A stretch of DNA of 64,000 nucleotides from Prinia subflava (taxonomy: Eukaryota; Chordata; Aves; Passeriformes; Cisticolidae). A program made the translations under genes and the position numbers. The stretch spans positions 1,116,001 to 1,180,000 of the forward strand of contig NW_026960613.1 of the NCBI RefSeq assembly GCF_021018805.1, read 5' to 3'. Every line of letters begins with the position of its first letter. Within the stretch, counting starts at the first letter, position 1. The notes under the pieces were generated by a model. It did not search any database, was not told where the DNA came from, and saw only the letters and a list, made by a program, of their open reading frames with translations. Positions 28,513-38,689 of the stretch are shown piece by piece.

Positions 28513-29753
28513 ATTCCACTTTCTGTATTTATTAAAAAAGCGTTCCCTATAGTTCTTTTAAAGCAATAGATAAGGCATGAGAACATAACTAATACAATGA
28601 CAACTACAATGAAAATCTACAGAATTCCCTTAACAAGAGATGCAACCCATCCTGTTAATCCCCATTGACTAAAAAGGTCATTGACCCAGTCTGGGTTCTT
28701 TTCTAAGTCCTTCACAAGTTCTCTCAGTTTTTGGATGTTTGCGTGGATGGATTTTGAGCGTGATGAGAGATTGAAGCAACACATCCCTTCGAAGTCTTGG
28801 CATCCGTGTCCGTGGGCGAGCAGCAAGAAGTCAATCGCGGCGCGGTTCTGGAGAGATGCATGTCTTGTGGTTTCCTCATCCTTTAAAAGATTACTCAGGG
28901 CAGCAGATGTAGCGTTGGCTTGCTTACTAAGCTAGCAGCCTAAGTGATTTATTTCACCAAGGGCCTTAGCTGCAGCTACCCACGGTAAGAATAGGGAGAC
29001 AGCAATTCTTTTTGGTTTATTCCAATTGTATAATTTGGGATCACAGGTTTCGTCAAATTCTGTATAGGATCTTTTGTGGCGATTTGCTTCACTTTCTTTT
29101 TTCCAATTATGTAACAAGGTAATATTTGGTGTGAGGGTAGAAAGTCTCCCAAGGCTACAGGGACCTCCCTGCAGGCGTGAGGGGATCCCAGCCCATACTC
29201 GGTCACCACAGATGAGAAACATCCCTTTGGGTAGTACTTTGGGATGGATAGAGGATACAGATATCACGCGAGTGGTGTAATTGCACCAATCCGGATAGTT
29301 ATAGGCTTTGTTAATGGGTGATATGTCTTTTCTGTATGTGTTTTTTAACTGGTTAGTTTCTGGCCCATTATTCTTTGGGCGTCTATAGTAAAATTTAACA
29401 CAGTATGCTGCTTTTGTGGACCCCAGCAAGTCCAATTCTTGGGGTTCCTCTAGGGCATTAGGTAACATTTTTGTCCAATCATCCCAAGTATCTACTGCAT
29501 TGGGTCTCTTACCTGTGGTGCGGAGGAGCTCAGAGTTATAGACGGGCCAGTCATCTGCTACAAAAGGAATCCCTACTAGACATGTGGAAAGTGGGTTATC
29601 AACGCTGCCCATGGATAAGCACATGTTATCCTGTTTCAGTGTTTTTGCTAAGGTTACCCAAACATTATGACTAGGCTGGGGGCTAATCCAGCCGCAGGCG
29701 TACGGTACGGTGAAGAGCATCCAAACAGAAGTGAGGAGAACACCAGTTTTCAT
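28513..29753 (-). pseudogene. env: K2 envelope gene, two in-frame stops
   Basis: The envelope would mediate receptor binding and fusion. From the ATG at 29753 there is a hydrophobic signal peptide (residues 1-20), then the surface subunit with FLICGDRVWAGIPSR and GGPCSLG, a furin-type RHKR site near 29070, and a hydrophobic fusion-peptide-like segment. A TAG at 28932-28934 ends the first part after 273 codons. The same frame continues with the TM ectodomain, including LQNRAAIDFLLLAHG and the Cys-X6-Cys-Cys loop (28776-28802). A second TAG at 28617-28619 lies just before a long hydrophobic membrane anchor. The frame then runs into the LTR. The motifs resemble alpharetroviral envelopes. A whole protein cannot be made as the gene stands. 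Confidence 0.9.
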
Positions 29754-30068
29754 CTCTGGACAGGGATAAGGCTTCTGATAGGGAATACAAACAAAAATTG
29801 TTATCTTTCATGATGGGAGGAAAGGGTTTGGGTTTTTTCCTTCATTCCATTTCTCTGTTCCTTCCCCCCTCCCCCCCTCTTTTTTTTATACAAGGGATGG
29901 GTAAGTGGGTGTGAAGTTAGGGGTTTTTGGTAAGAGTTGGGAAAGGGAATAATAGGGGGTTTTGGGGTAAAAATTTTCTAAAAAAAGATAATGACATGTA
30001 ATTCAGAGGACAAGTTTGTGTTCAAGCTATGTCTGGCTTATAGCTTGACTGATGCAGCAGAATGTTGT
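29754..30068. other. K2 pol-env spacer
   Basis: No gene. On the minus strand it is A- and C-rich and would hold the end of the env leader and possibly the splice acceptor. K3 shows env close to the pol end as well. Confidence 0.5.
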
Positions 30069-32894
30069 TCATCTTTTCTGTTTCTTCTGCTGTCGTGGGA
30101 TGGGTCGGTTTTTTCTTTGGTACGTGGATATTCGGCGACGCCTTCGTCTCCAGGCAGAACTTGTCTGGTTTTGAGGCGGTCTTGTATTCAACTCAGAAGA
30201 ACTCTTGTCAGTGTCTGACTGAGTAGTGTTTGTAGTGCCTAGGTATGGTTTTATGTGTTTTCCTGGGTACCATCTTGGACCAGATGGTAGTGAAACACAC
30301 GCATATCCTCTCCCCCAAGTAATTAACTGGGAAGGCCCGGAAATTTGATGAGTCTCTGGGTCCTTCACTAGCACAGGTGGTTTCTCAGCAAGCTTTGCTT
30401 GGGTGGTATTTGTGAAGTGGCGAAGTACTGGAGGGTCGGGCTCTGATGTTGTACCATTTAGGAAGTTGATGACATAGAGAGCCTTGCAGAGTCTTTCAAC
30501 TGGAGATATGATTTTTGTTTCACTTCGCTGCTGATTGAGGACTCTTTTGAGGGTTTGATGTGTTCTCTCTATGATGGATTGTCCTGTGGGATTTGCAGGT
30601 ATGCCTGTCTTGTGTTCTATTCCCCAGTCACTGAAGAATTCTTTTAACTTACGAGAGGCATAGGCAGGTCCATTATCTGTTTTGATCTGTTTTGGTACTC
30701 CCAGGGTAGCAAAGGCAAGGAGGAAGTGCTTTATGGCATGCTGTGTAGTTTCTCCTGGATGAGATGATGCAAACACTGCTCCAGAAAACGTGTCAACCGA
30801 TACGTGCACATACTTTGACCTTCCAAAAGGTGGGAAGTGAGTGACATCTGTCTGCCACAGCTGGCAGCTGTTAAGTCCTCGGGGATTGACTCCTGTCCCC
30901 ACAGATGGTATCTGGTAGCTTTGGCAGTTCGGGCACGTGGCAACAATAGCTTTTGCTTGATCTTTTGAGAGCTTGAACATTCTAATAAGGGCAGCTGCAT
31001 TTTGGTGATAAAATGCATGTGACAACTTTGCCTGGGCAAAGATGTCAGGGATGTTAGCAGTCTCTAGTGCCATGGCCAAAGCATCTGCTCTCCTGTTCCC
31101 TTCTGCAATGATACCTGGGAGGTCAGTGTGTGACCTTACATGCATTACATAGTAAGGTTGTTTTCTGTGGGAGATTAAACGTATTAATGCAGAAATCAAT
31201 TGGTGTAACTTTGGATTGGAAACGTCTTTGAGAAGGGCTTGTTCTGCCCTCATAGCTATACCTGCGACATATGAAGAGTCTGTAATGAGATTAAAAGGTT
31301 CGTCTTTGAATTTCTCAAAGGCTCTGACAACAGCTGCTAACTCTGCAATCTGTGGAGATCCCTCCACAATTTGGACATCAGATTCCCATTTTTGGGTCTT
31401 AGGGTCTTTCCATGTCATTACAGACTTGTGGGATGACCCCGAGCCGTCTGTAAAGACTGTTAGAGCTTTGAGAGGTGTTCTACTCTGTACTAATTTTGGG
31501 GTCAGATTAAAGGTTATATTAAAAAGTTTATGTTTTGGGATATGGATGGAAATTTGGCCTGTATAGCTATCTAGGGCGTACTGGAGATTTTCATTGGTCT
31601 GAAGCAAATGCTCCAGGTCTCCGCCGGTTAATGGCATGTATATGCATGTGAACTCACACCCTGCAAGGGAACGGAGGCGAGTTCTGGCCTTTTTTATTAG
31701 ATGTGCCATGATTTCTTGGAAGGTGGTAATTGTCTTTGTAGGTTGGTTGTTTGTAAAGATCCACTCAATTATCAATAAAGGGTCTCGAAGCTGAGTATCC
31801 CATTGGAAAATCAGTCCATGGAACCAGGGTGCTTTTCCCAGGATGACAAACTGGAAAGGCAGGCTAGGCTCGAAGCGATGGGCTTGGTGTGAAGATAGGG
31901 CTTCTTGGACTTTGGTGATGGCATCTCGGGCTTCTGTTGTAAGAGTGCGTGGAGAGTCCAGGTCTCCGTTGCCACGGAGAAGGTTGAACAGGGGAGCGAG
32001 GTCCTCTGTTGTAATTCCTAGCAGAGGACGTACCCAATTGATGGATCCACACAGACTATGTAAGTCTCTCAGAGTTTTTGGGTCGTCTCGGATGACGAGC
32101 TGCTGGGGTACGATGGTCCTTTCCTGGATCTGGAATCCAAGATAAGTCCATGGGTTGGTGTACTGTATTTTGTCTTCACGGATCTCGAATCCTGCTTTTT
32201 CTATGGTTTCAATAGTCTTTGTAACCGCTTTGTCTAGGTAGGCTTTGTCTGATGCACAGATCAGGATGTCATCCATATAGTGGTAGATGATTGCATCTGG
32301 AAATAGGCTCCGAACGGGAGACAAAACACGAGCAACATACCATTGGCATATAGTAGGTGAGACCTTGAGACCTTGGGGAAGAAAAAGCCAATGATATCTT
32401 TTGAGTGGAGCCTCTCTGTTAAGAGAGGGGACAGAAAAAGCAAACCTTGGAGCGTCCTGGGGGTGCAGCGGGATGCTGAAGAAACAGTCTTTAATATCTA
32501 TGATGGCAAGTGTCCAGTCTCGAGGCAACATCGATGGTGAAGGCAGTCCAGGCTGAAGGGGGCCCATATCCTCAATTACCTCATTGATTTTACGCAGATC
32601 CTGGAGGAGCCTCCACCTGTCCGTTCCAGGCTTTTGCAGTACAAAGACTGGGGTGTTCCAAGGGCTGGTGGTCTCGACGATGTGACCTTTGGCAAGCTGT
32701 TCTTCTACAAGTGCTTGTAGTGGGCACAGTTTTACTTTAGGGAGGGGCCACTGTTCAATCCAGATCGGGGTTTGGCATTTCCAGGTAAGCTGAGGGGTAT
32801 CTGGTAGTGTGCGCTCCTCAGTGGCCCCAATTAGAAATCCCGACTGGGAATTTGTAAGGAAGCTCCCCATTGGGATAGAACATCCCTTCCCCAA
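30069..32894 (-). CDS. pol: K2 Pol: reverse transcriptase, RNase H, integrase
   Basis: An open frame of 941 codons. RT motifs in order are LLQDLRKINE, IIDIKDCFFSIPLHP, FLPQGLKVSP and the catalytic YMDD (32268-32279). RNase H has FTDGSGSSHK, then the acidic positions in IAELAAVVRAFEKF and TDSSYVAG. Integrase has a zinc domain closing in CPNC and the triad Asp (WQTDVTHF), Asp (KTDNGPAY) and Glu (QSIIERTH). A basic tail (RRRRRIST) ends it. All catalytic residues are present. Entry into this frame would be by slippage at GGATTTC just before the pro stop. Close in order and length to K1 Pol, but clearly a different lineage. Confidence 0.95.
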   Translation of the reverse strand: MGKGCSIPMGSFLTNSQSGFLIGATEERTLPDTPQLTWKCQTPIWIEQWPLPKVKLCPLQALVEEQLAKGHIVETTSPWNTPVFVLQKPGTDRWRLLQDLRKINEVIEDMGPLQPGLPSPSMLPRDWTLAIIDIKDCFFSIPLHPQDAPRFAFSVPSLNREAPLKRYHWLFLPQGLKVSPTICQWYVARVLSPVRSLFPDAIIYHYMDDILICASDKAYLDKAVTKTIETIEKAGFEIREDKIQYTNPWTYLGFQIQERTIVPQQLVIRDDPKTLRDLHSLCGSINWVRPLLGITTEDLAPLFNLLRGNGDLDSPRTLTTEARDAITKVQEALSSHQAHRFEPSLPFQFVILGKAPWFHGLIFQWDTQLRDPLLIIEWIFTNNQPTKTITTFQEIMAHLIKKARTRLRSLAGCEFTCIYMPLTGGDLEHLLQTNENLQYALDSYTGQISIHIPKHKLFNITFNLTPKLVQSRTPLKALTVFTDGSGSSHKSVMTWKDPKTQKWESDVQIVEGSPQIAELAAVVRAFEKFKDEPFNLITDSSYVAGIAMRAEQALLKDVSNPKLHQLISALIRLISHRKQPYYVMHVRSHTDLPGIIAEGNRRADALAMALETANIPDIFAQAKLSHAFYHQNAAALIRMFKLSKDQAKAIVATCPNCQSYQIPSVGTGVNPRGLNSCQLWQTDVTHFPPFGRSKYVHVSVDTFSGAVFASSHPGETTQHAIKHFLLAFATLGVPKQIKTDNGPAYASRKLKEFFSDWGIEHKTGIPANPTGQSIIERTHQTLKRVLNQQRSETKIISPVERLCKALYVINFLNGTTSEPDPPVLRHFTNTTQAKLAEKPPVLVKDPETHQISGPSQLITWGRGYACVSLPSGPRWYPGKHIKPYLGTTNTTQSDTDKSSSELNTRPPQNQTSSAWRRRRRRISTYQRKNRPIPRQQKKQKR

Positions 32895-33643
32895 AGGGTG
32901 ATGGGGGCCCTTACCACAAATGGGCGGATAGTTGCCAACTTGCCTTCAGGCCCTTCGATGAGCACGTTGTGCTTGCTTCGCATGGACATTGTGGCTCCAC
33001 CGATCCCTGAAATCATACCTGGTACCGGTTCTAGTTCCCAGTTTGCAGGCCATTCTGAGCGTGCGATGAGGCTCAGGTCTGCGCCTGAGTCCAGGAGTCC
33101 CAGTCGGTGGATCTTCTCACCTTTGCAGGATAGGCCACACTCAATGGTAGGCCTATTGGATCCCAAAACTTGTGCCCACATTGCTATAGGGTTGAGAGGA
33201 AGCTGTTCCTTGTGATTTTTTGGGAGTAGAAAGGCTTGTGCAATTGGAGTTCCCTTTAAAAGAAAAAATGGTAAGTCTGTGCAGCACAGCTGGACCAAGA
33301 TTTCTTGACCTGGGTGCACTGTTTGTACTGCTGGAAAAACAAAAATTTCATCCGGCCCATTAACGGTATCACCTATAATTAAAATGTCAAAAGGACCTCC
33401 TTTTGGCCCATACTTGCCAGTAGGGACACGATAAACATCCCTCTTTTTTAAGTCAATGGATAAAGCAGTTACCAGCTGGCGCCGGGTTCCCGTCTGTATT
33501 GCTCTGTATGTTGGATCCCCTTCTTGTGACGTGGCATCTCCTGGAATGCTGCATGGTTGGGTCTGGATGGCTTTTGATTTGTTGTCTTGGCGTGGAGCCT
33601 GACCACGCTCCGCTGGCAGTTTCCCGAACGCTGCTGGAAGCAC
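32831..33643 (-). CDS. pro: K2 dUTPase-like/protease
   Basis: An open frame of about 270 codons overlapping the end of gag by 175 bases in another frame, so it would be reached by frameshifting. The first 150 residues occupy the dUTPase position (RVPTGKYGPKGG, FDILIIGD, KGTPIAQAF), but the uridine-binding Asp motif seen in K1 is not recognisable, so dUTPase activity is doubtful. The protease follows, with LLDSGADLSLI (Asp-Ser-Gly triad), GIGG and LWGRDVL. The active-site triad is normal here, in contrast to K1. The stop lies in the GGATTTC-TAA site. Confidence 0.88.
   Translation of the reverse strand: MLPAAFGKLPAERGQAPRQDNKSKAIQTQPCSIPGDATSQEGDPTYRAIQTGTRRQLVTALSIDLKKRDVYRVPTGKYGPKGGPFDILIIGDTVNGPDEIFVFPAVQTVHPGQEILVQLCCTDLPFFLLKGTPIAQAFLLPKNHKEQLPLNPIAMWAQVLGSNRPTIECGLSCKGEKIHRLGLLDSGADLSLIARSEWPANWELEPVPGMISGIGGATMSMRSKHNVLIEGPEGKLATIRPFVVRAPITLWGRDVLSQWGASLQIPSRDF
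32834..32840 (-). promoter_or_regulatory. Putative -1 frameshift site, K2 pro-pol
   Basis: Minus-strand G GAT TTC followed at once by TAA (32831-32833) of pro. Same arrangement as K1, with C for T in the last position. Slippage enters the pol frame. Confidence 0.65.
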
Positions 33644-35647
33644 TGCTGATTTTGGGGTCTGTGGTAAGTGTTACGAGGAATTTGCATAGGTGACCTATGT
33701 GGACAGTCCTTTATAAAATGTCCAAAGTCTCCACAGTGAAAGCAGCGGGTCTGGTCTTGGGAAGTCACTACTGCAAATGCACCAGAAACTCCTTCTGCAA
33801 TACCCTTAGCAACTGCTTGGGCTACTGTGTTTTCAGTGGAGAGGTGACGTGTACAGCTTTCCACCATTTGTTCTATGGTAGGTTCTGTATCCAAGGGTAA
33901 GGCTCTCAGAATAGTTTTACATTGTTCATTAGCATTGCTCATGGCAAGTTTGCATAACAGTTCTTTTCTTGCCTCTATGCTCTCTATCTGTTTATCCAGA
34001 GCATCTTTAATTCTGTCCACAAATTTTATAAAGCTTTCATCTACTCCTTGTTTAATATTAGAGAAGTGTAGGGTAGGGATAGAGTCATCTGGGGTAAGAA
34101 GTAAGGAAGTCTTAGCTGCAATAGCCAAATCTCGTATTGCTGCCTCAGACAAAGTTTTAGCTTGATCTGAGGGTTTCTGCAAATTGCCTTCTCCAGCCAG
34201 CTGTTCAACTGAAAAACTTTGCCCAGTAGGATCTTTAGCGTATGTGTCTGATAATGTTTTTAATTGTTTTTTCCAATGCCTTTCCCATAGCATGTATTCT
34301 GCTGGGGATAGGAGGCAGTGAGCAATATTCTTAACATCATGGGGTATTAAAACATGTGCCGAGAAGATAGCTTCTAGGAAATTTTTAAAAATATGTGAAC
34401 TTCTGCCATGTTCTTTGGCTACTTTTCGAAGTTCTATGAGCTCTTTGTTTGTATTAGGTTCCCACATAATTTTAGTGGAGGCACCACCTCTTTTTCCCTT
34501 TATATAAGTTACAGGGAAGGCAGAAATTTTCTGAGCCAACTCCCAGTCACCTGCGTGAGTGGCTTCCATTTTAATTAAAGCCCATGGATCAATGTCATCT
34601 TCATCAGAACTGAGCTCAGTATCACTACTATCCTCCGATGAGGAGTGCTTTTTCTGGCGTTTTGGAGTGGCATTTTGCAGGGGTGTGGGGTGCTGTAGAC
34701 AGGGCTGCAAGACCTGGCTACGGGAGGCGCAGCTGGGACAGGGTTGCGAGGCCTGTAAAAGCGTTATGCTACCATGGGGTGTCTCAGAAGTACCATGAGG
34801 GTTTAGTGGCTGCAGGGTTTGGGGATAAGGTAGCGACAGGTGGGTGGGATTGCATGGGGCCACGTTCGCTACAGAGGGAGTGGGGGGGGGTGAGGTGTGG
34901 GGGTGCAGAGTCTATAGGAGCAGGCACAGTTGCATTCGAAGATACTGCGGGGAAAGGGTGATGGCCACACATGAGATAAGCAGGTCCTGCAGGCTTTGCA
35001 GGCACACAGGAAGGGTTTGGGATCAGCGCGAGGGAGGGGGAAGGTGGGGGCAGCACGGAGTCCGTGTTCTCCGTCCCCGGGGGGGCGGCTGAAGGTGGAG
35101 GAGGGGGGGCCGAGGGGTGGGGGCGGGGGCCTTGGGGAGAGGGCGTGGGGGTGCCGGGGGCCGCGGTGGTCCCGGGGGCGCAGGGCGGGAGCGGGGCAGG
35201 AGCGGCGCATCCGCGCCCTACCCCCCTGTGGCCGGCATCTGGAGAGAGGGGGGGGAGATTAGCATCTGAAAGGACACAGTCTGGCGGGAGAGATAAGGAT
35301 GGACAGCTCTCTCCGGGGGGACTGGGAGACTTCTTAACATTTCCTTGTTCTACTACTTTGGTAATATTATGAAAAATGGGCAGAAATCGTGTAACAGAGA
35401 AATCTCCATTAAGTTGGGAAGTGTATATTTTTATCCCCACCGAGTCCCAAAAAGAATCTAAAGTTATAGATTGTGTATTAGTATCAGGAAACTGGGAAAT
35501 GATCCATTTGATAAACTTTTTCAAGTTAGTTTTTAAGATTTTACTTTTAGAGAAAGAAGGGTTGTTAAGAGATAGAATTTCTAAGATTTCTAAATATAAG
35601 TCTCTCTCGTTCTGGGATCGTTTAAATTTACTATTTTTTGATCCCAT
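33469..35647 (-). pseudogene. gag: K2 gag with one frame change
   Basis: The ATG at 35647 opens MGSKNSK, with the myristoylation glycine. Matrix (KFIKWIISQFPDTN, SFWDSVG) is followed by a long Pro-rich section. This frame closes at 34784. The remainder (acidic linker SSSEDSSDTELSSDED, capsid with LIPHDVKNIAHCLLSP, and the knuckle CFHCGDFGHFIKDC) lies in a second frame open from at least 34863 to 33469. The overlap region contains a run of ten G at about 34881-34890, a likely place for an indel or a base-call error. Only one zinc knuckle is present. If the run is miscalled, gag may be intact; the sequence alone does not decide. Confidence 0.88.
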
Positions 35648-35955
35648 AGTAATGTGGTCCCGTTCCCCTCCCAGCAGAAAAAAGAGAAAAAAAAATAAAA
35701 AGAAAAAGACCCGAGTAAAGAAATTTTTGCGCGCAAAAAAGGCTGTAATCAACTTACTCCTCAGCCGAATGTGGGTCAAAAAGCTGCTGGTAGGGTGGTC
35801 TGCCAACGTCTGACTCCTCAGAGCTGGACTGGGAGGGTCGTCAGACGCCTTCTGCAGAGAAATTCTTCTATAACGGAGAAGTTGCCTTCAGAAGGACTCT
35901 GAGCGAACCAAGGCAGTAACTCTTCGCGGTGAAGGCTGCTCTCCAGGGGTTTTTC
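35648..35955. other. K2 leader
   Basis: No gene. Untranslated leader between primer site and gag ATG, A/T-rich on the gag side. The open frame upstream of the ATG starts at a non-canonical codon and has no domain. Confidence 0.6.
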
Positions 35956-35973
35956 ACCCACGTTGGTTCGCCA
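35956..35973 (-). other. K2 primer-binding site
   Basis: Two bases inside the 5' LTR, the minus strand reads TGGCGAACCAACGTGGGT. It is close to the tRNA-Lys(1,2) complement (TGGCG then AACGTGGG), with a one-base length difference in the middle. The tRNA assignment is tentative. Confidence 0.55.
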
Positions 35974-35975
35974 GG

Positions 35976-36508
35976 TTTTGTTTTTCCCCGGTAGCTTCAG
36001 TCGGTGTCTCGGCTGCCTTGGTTGGTCTTGGTTAGGGGTGCACTTACGTACCCCCCTGTCCAAGCAACTCCGGCAAAGCTCCCGGGCACCGGCAACACTT
36101 AGCAAGCTTAGTTATAGTGATATTCAGCTCTTAGCAGTGATCAGCTCTTTAGCAGTGATTCTCAGCTCATAAGCTTGCTAAGGTGCCTTGGCAGACGCAG
36201 GGAGAGAGAGGAGAAGCGCCGTATGGAGTTCCACAGATGAATCTTTATTAGCTTCTTCGGTGAAGGGTTCCAGGGACAGCGGCTTCTGCTGAGCTGGGGG
36301 AAAGTGGGGTTTTTATAGGGTACAGAGGTTTTGAAAAGGTGTCCAATGGTATGGTTCGGGGTACAAAGTGACCTATTGTCTTACAGGGAGATAAGCGAGG
36401 GTCCAAGCGCGGGAGAAGGGTTATTTTGGCCTAGTCACCATGACTAGGCATTTCTGCCCTTAAGCAACTGACCACCACGGAAGCCTACCAGGCTTCCCGG
36501 CTGCAACA
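35976..36508 (-). repeat. K2 5' LTR
   Basis: 533 bp. Identical to the 3' LTR except A at 36474. TATA and polyadenylation signals are on the minus strand. The flanking GAAGTG follows at 36509-36514. Confidence 0.96.
36244..36317 (-). promoter_or_regulatory. K2 LTR TATA box and polyadenylation signal
   Basis: Minus-strand TATAAAAA (36310-36317) and, about 60 bases on, AATAAA (36244-36249). This gives a longer R region than in K1. Confidence 0.6.
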
Positions 36509-36514
36509 GAAGTG

Positions 36515-36888
36515 GATACCAATGCCAAAATATATGTTATGTCTATAGCACAGACTTTAGAAGGGCTAAGGCATAAAGGGGTGGTCCCTCAAACTACTAT
36601 CCTAGATTTCACAATTCATAATGTTAACCCTGGAGATTGGGTAACGGTCAAGTCATAGAGAGATCAGCCTCTAACCTCTCAGTGGGAAGGTCCCTTTCAA
36701 GTATTGCTCACCACTGAATCAGCTGTGCAAACTGCAGAGCAAGGATGGACTCATGTCAACAGAATTAAAGGCCCAGTGGAAGAATCCAAAGAATGGACTA
36801 TAACATCAGGACCAGGTGAGACAAGACTGACTCTTAAGCAGAGACCAAGAGATAATCAGAGAAGCACCAGGATGTCTGAAAAGTAGAG
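36515..36888 (+). pseudogene. pol: Integrase C-terminus (G2)
   Basis: The G2 integrase resumes after K2: an AQTLEGLRHKGVV helix, then NPGDWVTVKS and SQWEGPFQVLLTTESAV, the usual C-terminal DNA-binding fold, ending at the TAG near 36885. One stop interrupts it near 36656. Its PFQVLLTT segment is shared with G1, supporting a common gamma-like ancestry. Confidence 0.82.
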
Positions 36889-37049
36889 TCAAGCTTCCAC
36901 CAGTCAGCTCGAGGACTGTTTTAAGTAACACTTTAGGCGGGGAATTTGAATCGTATCGGTTATTGATGTAATTGTCCTACCTGAATGGATGGGGATTGTG
37001 AGTGTCGAGGGGAAGTACATGGGGAACAGTGAGAGATGCTGGGATGCTT

Positions 37050-37385
37050 CGCTTGGGAATTGACAAATGGAGTAAAACGGGAACTAGAGGGCAAGACCGG
37101 GTTGGCCCCTGTGCTCACCACCAAGATTATATAGCCCTGCTGCGGGCAGCAACCCTGTAGGCATGGTAAGGTGGGGGCAGAAGCTGTACTGGACCTCTAT
37201 CATTCCTCAGTTGTCTTTCCCCCCCCGAATCCAATATGGGTACAATTGACAAGTGGAGTACAACAGGGACTAGAGGGCAAGACCGAGTTGGCCTCTATAC
37301 TTGCTACCAAGATGCACCTGCTATGGGTAGCAACCCCATGGGCATGGCAGATGGGGGTAAAAAGCCATACCGGACCTCTGTGACT
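37050..37385 (+). repeat. Diverged tandem duplication of about 187 bp
   Basis: Units begin at about 37051 and 37238. Both contain ATTGACAA, a GTGGAGTA-like box, GGGACTAGAGGGCAAGACCG (or close), GCAGATGGGGG-like and GGACCTCT. I estimate about 80 percent identity by eye. The region lies just after the G2 pol end, where env is expected, and is followed by an AATAAA near 37442. I cannot assign an envelope motif. Confidence 0.65.
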
Positions 37386-37480
37386 CCCTTTTGTCTGCTT
37401 CAATCAATTCATGTCACCAACTCTACCAACCATTTTGCTTAATAAAAACCTGAGATTTTTTTTATCCTGTTCCCACTGTC

Positions 37481-38065
37481 CTCACTCACATCAACAGATG
37501 CTGTTATGACTCATGCAAAACTAAATTTGACTCAAGAGAAGTATGAGTAGATCATCAAAATTGAAAATAAGAGTTAATTGCTTGAGCCAAATGACTTCTA
37601 GAAAAGGAAAAAGGGGATTTGTCATAGATAAGTCATGTGATGATTGGCTCTCGCAATTACGGAATGATTATTGTGTATATGTTAAGAGAAGTTTTATTGA
37701 TGATAGTTATGTTACTGTGGTTTGTTGTTTGGACGTTCTCTGTTCTCCCCATAACCCCCTTTCCCCCCTGTATTGTTGACACTGGACGGTTTTAGTTGGC
37801 AGGGACATGTAGAGGGAAGGCATGTACTAGGGAAGGATTGTTACTAGGAGGCACGGCATGGCAACACCAGACCTCTAATCAAGTTTCCAGAGAGTAGTCT
37901 CCACCAATGAACAACAAAGAAGACGTTGACTGACAGATTTTGGGAGGAGCCACGTTTGCCTGATGCAGTAAAAGGCAGAGCAGCTGTTTTGTGAACGAGC
38001 ACGTGGCTGCTGGTTACAGAGACGCCCAGTGCTGTAGTTTTTCCTTATTCAGTCCTTTGTTGTAT
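37481..38065. other. No gene; LTR-like debris
   Basis: About 590 bp. A possible LTR start (TGTTGACACTGG) lies near 37774 after a pyrimidine-rich run, but no matching end was found. The frame at 37543-37779 has no motif. Confidence 0.3.
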
Positions 38066-38650
38066 TTTGTTAAGTGTGGAAGTGGATAAGCCTGCCAGGC
38101 CTCTGCCCTGGAGGGATGTCCCTTGAATGGAATGTGATAAGCTCATCTCAACCCTCCTCAAGAGAGATGGCCCTTGGATGAGGCTGTTCTCTCTCTGGTC
38201 AGGGAGAAGTACCCACAATGCTCTGATATACCCATGTAGATTCTTTCTAAGCCATTGATTTTTCCCCTTTGGTACCACCCCTGCCTTCCCCCAAAAATAC
38301 CCCAGCTTCTGCACTGTTCGGTACGGAGCTGTCATCCCTGGCCACCCTTGGCAGGGCACTGGACAATAAAGGCTACCCTGTGGAACCACCACACGCACTC
38401 CTGTCCTTCTGTCCCTGGGTCAGCCTGGGATCACCTTGCAAGGCAGAGCTGAAATCACTGCTTAGAGCTGAATCACTTGCAAGCACTGGCTGCGGCTTGC
38501 TGAGGCTGCCCAGCAGTCAGAGGACTGCCCAAGACCCCCAGAAGGTTGTCTCTAGGGAGACCTCTCTCTCTGGGAAGATTGTGGCATTCCAGGCTGGACC
38601 ACAGACTCCACAGCTGTCCATAGTAAAGGTTTAATAAACCTTTGAAATTT
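38066..38650 (+). repeat. Probable LTR, plus orientation
   Basis: A segment with AATAAAGG near 38365 and TTTAATAAACC near 38630, GC-rich between, and no coding potential. This resembles LTR U3-R-U5 structure, but termini and target duplication were not found. Confidence 0.4.
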
Positions 38651-38689
38651 TTAAAAGCGAGCATCGTTTCTCACTAGTGATGCCTTGAT

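Larger units (their letters stand above)
27980..36508 (-). mobile_element. Provirus K2: young class II ERV with env
   Basis: An 8,529-bp provirus on the minus strand inside the G2 integrase. In its own direction: 5' LTR (35976-36508), primer site, gag, dUTPase-like/protease, pol, env, 3' LTR (27980-28512). The LTRs are 533 bp each and differ at one base (G at 28478, A at 36474). Pro and Pol are open. Gag has one frame change, and env has two in-frame stops. The envelope has an alpharetrovirus-like layout. The LTR end is unusual: it finishes in AACAAAA instead of CA. Confidence 0.95.

Noticed and set aside
33469..33490. Gag-pro frameshift heptamer at the end of K2 gag (GGGAACC)
   Set aside because: The heptamer is not in the correct phase with the gag codons, so I could not support it as a slip site.
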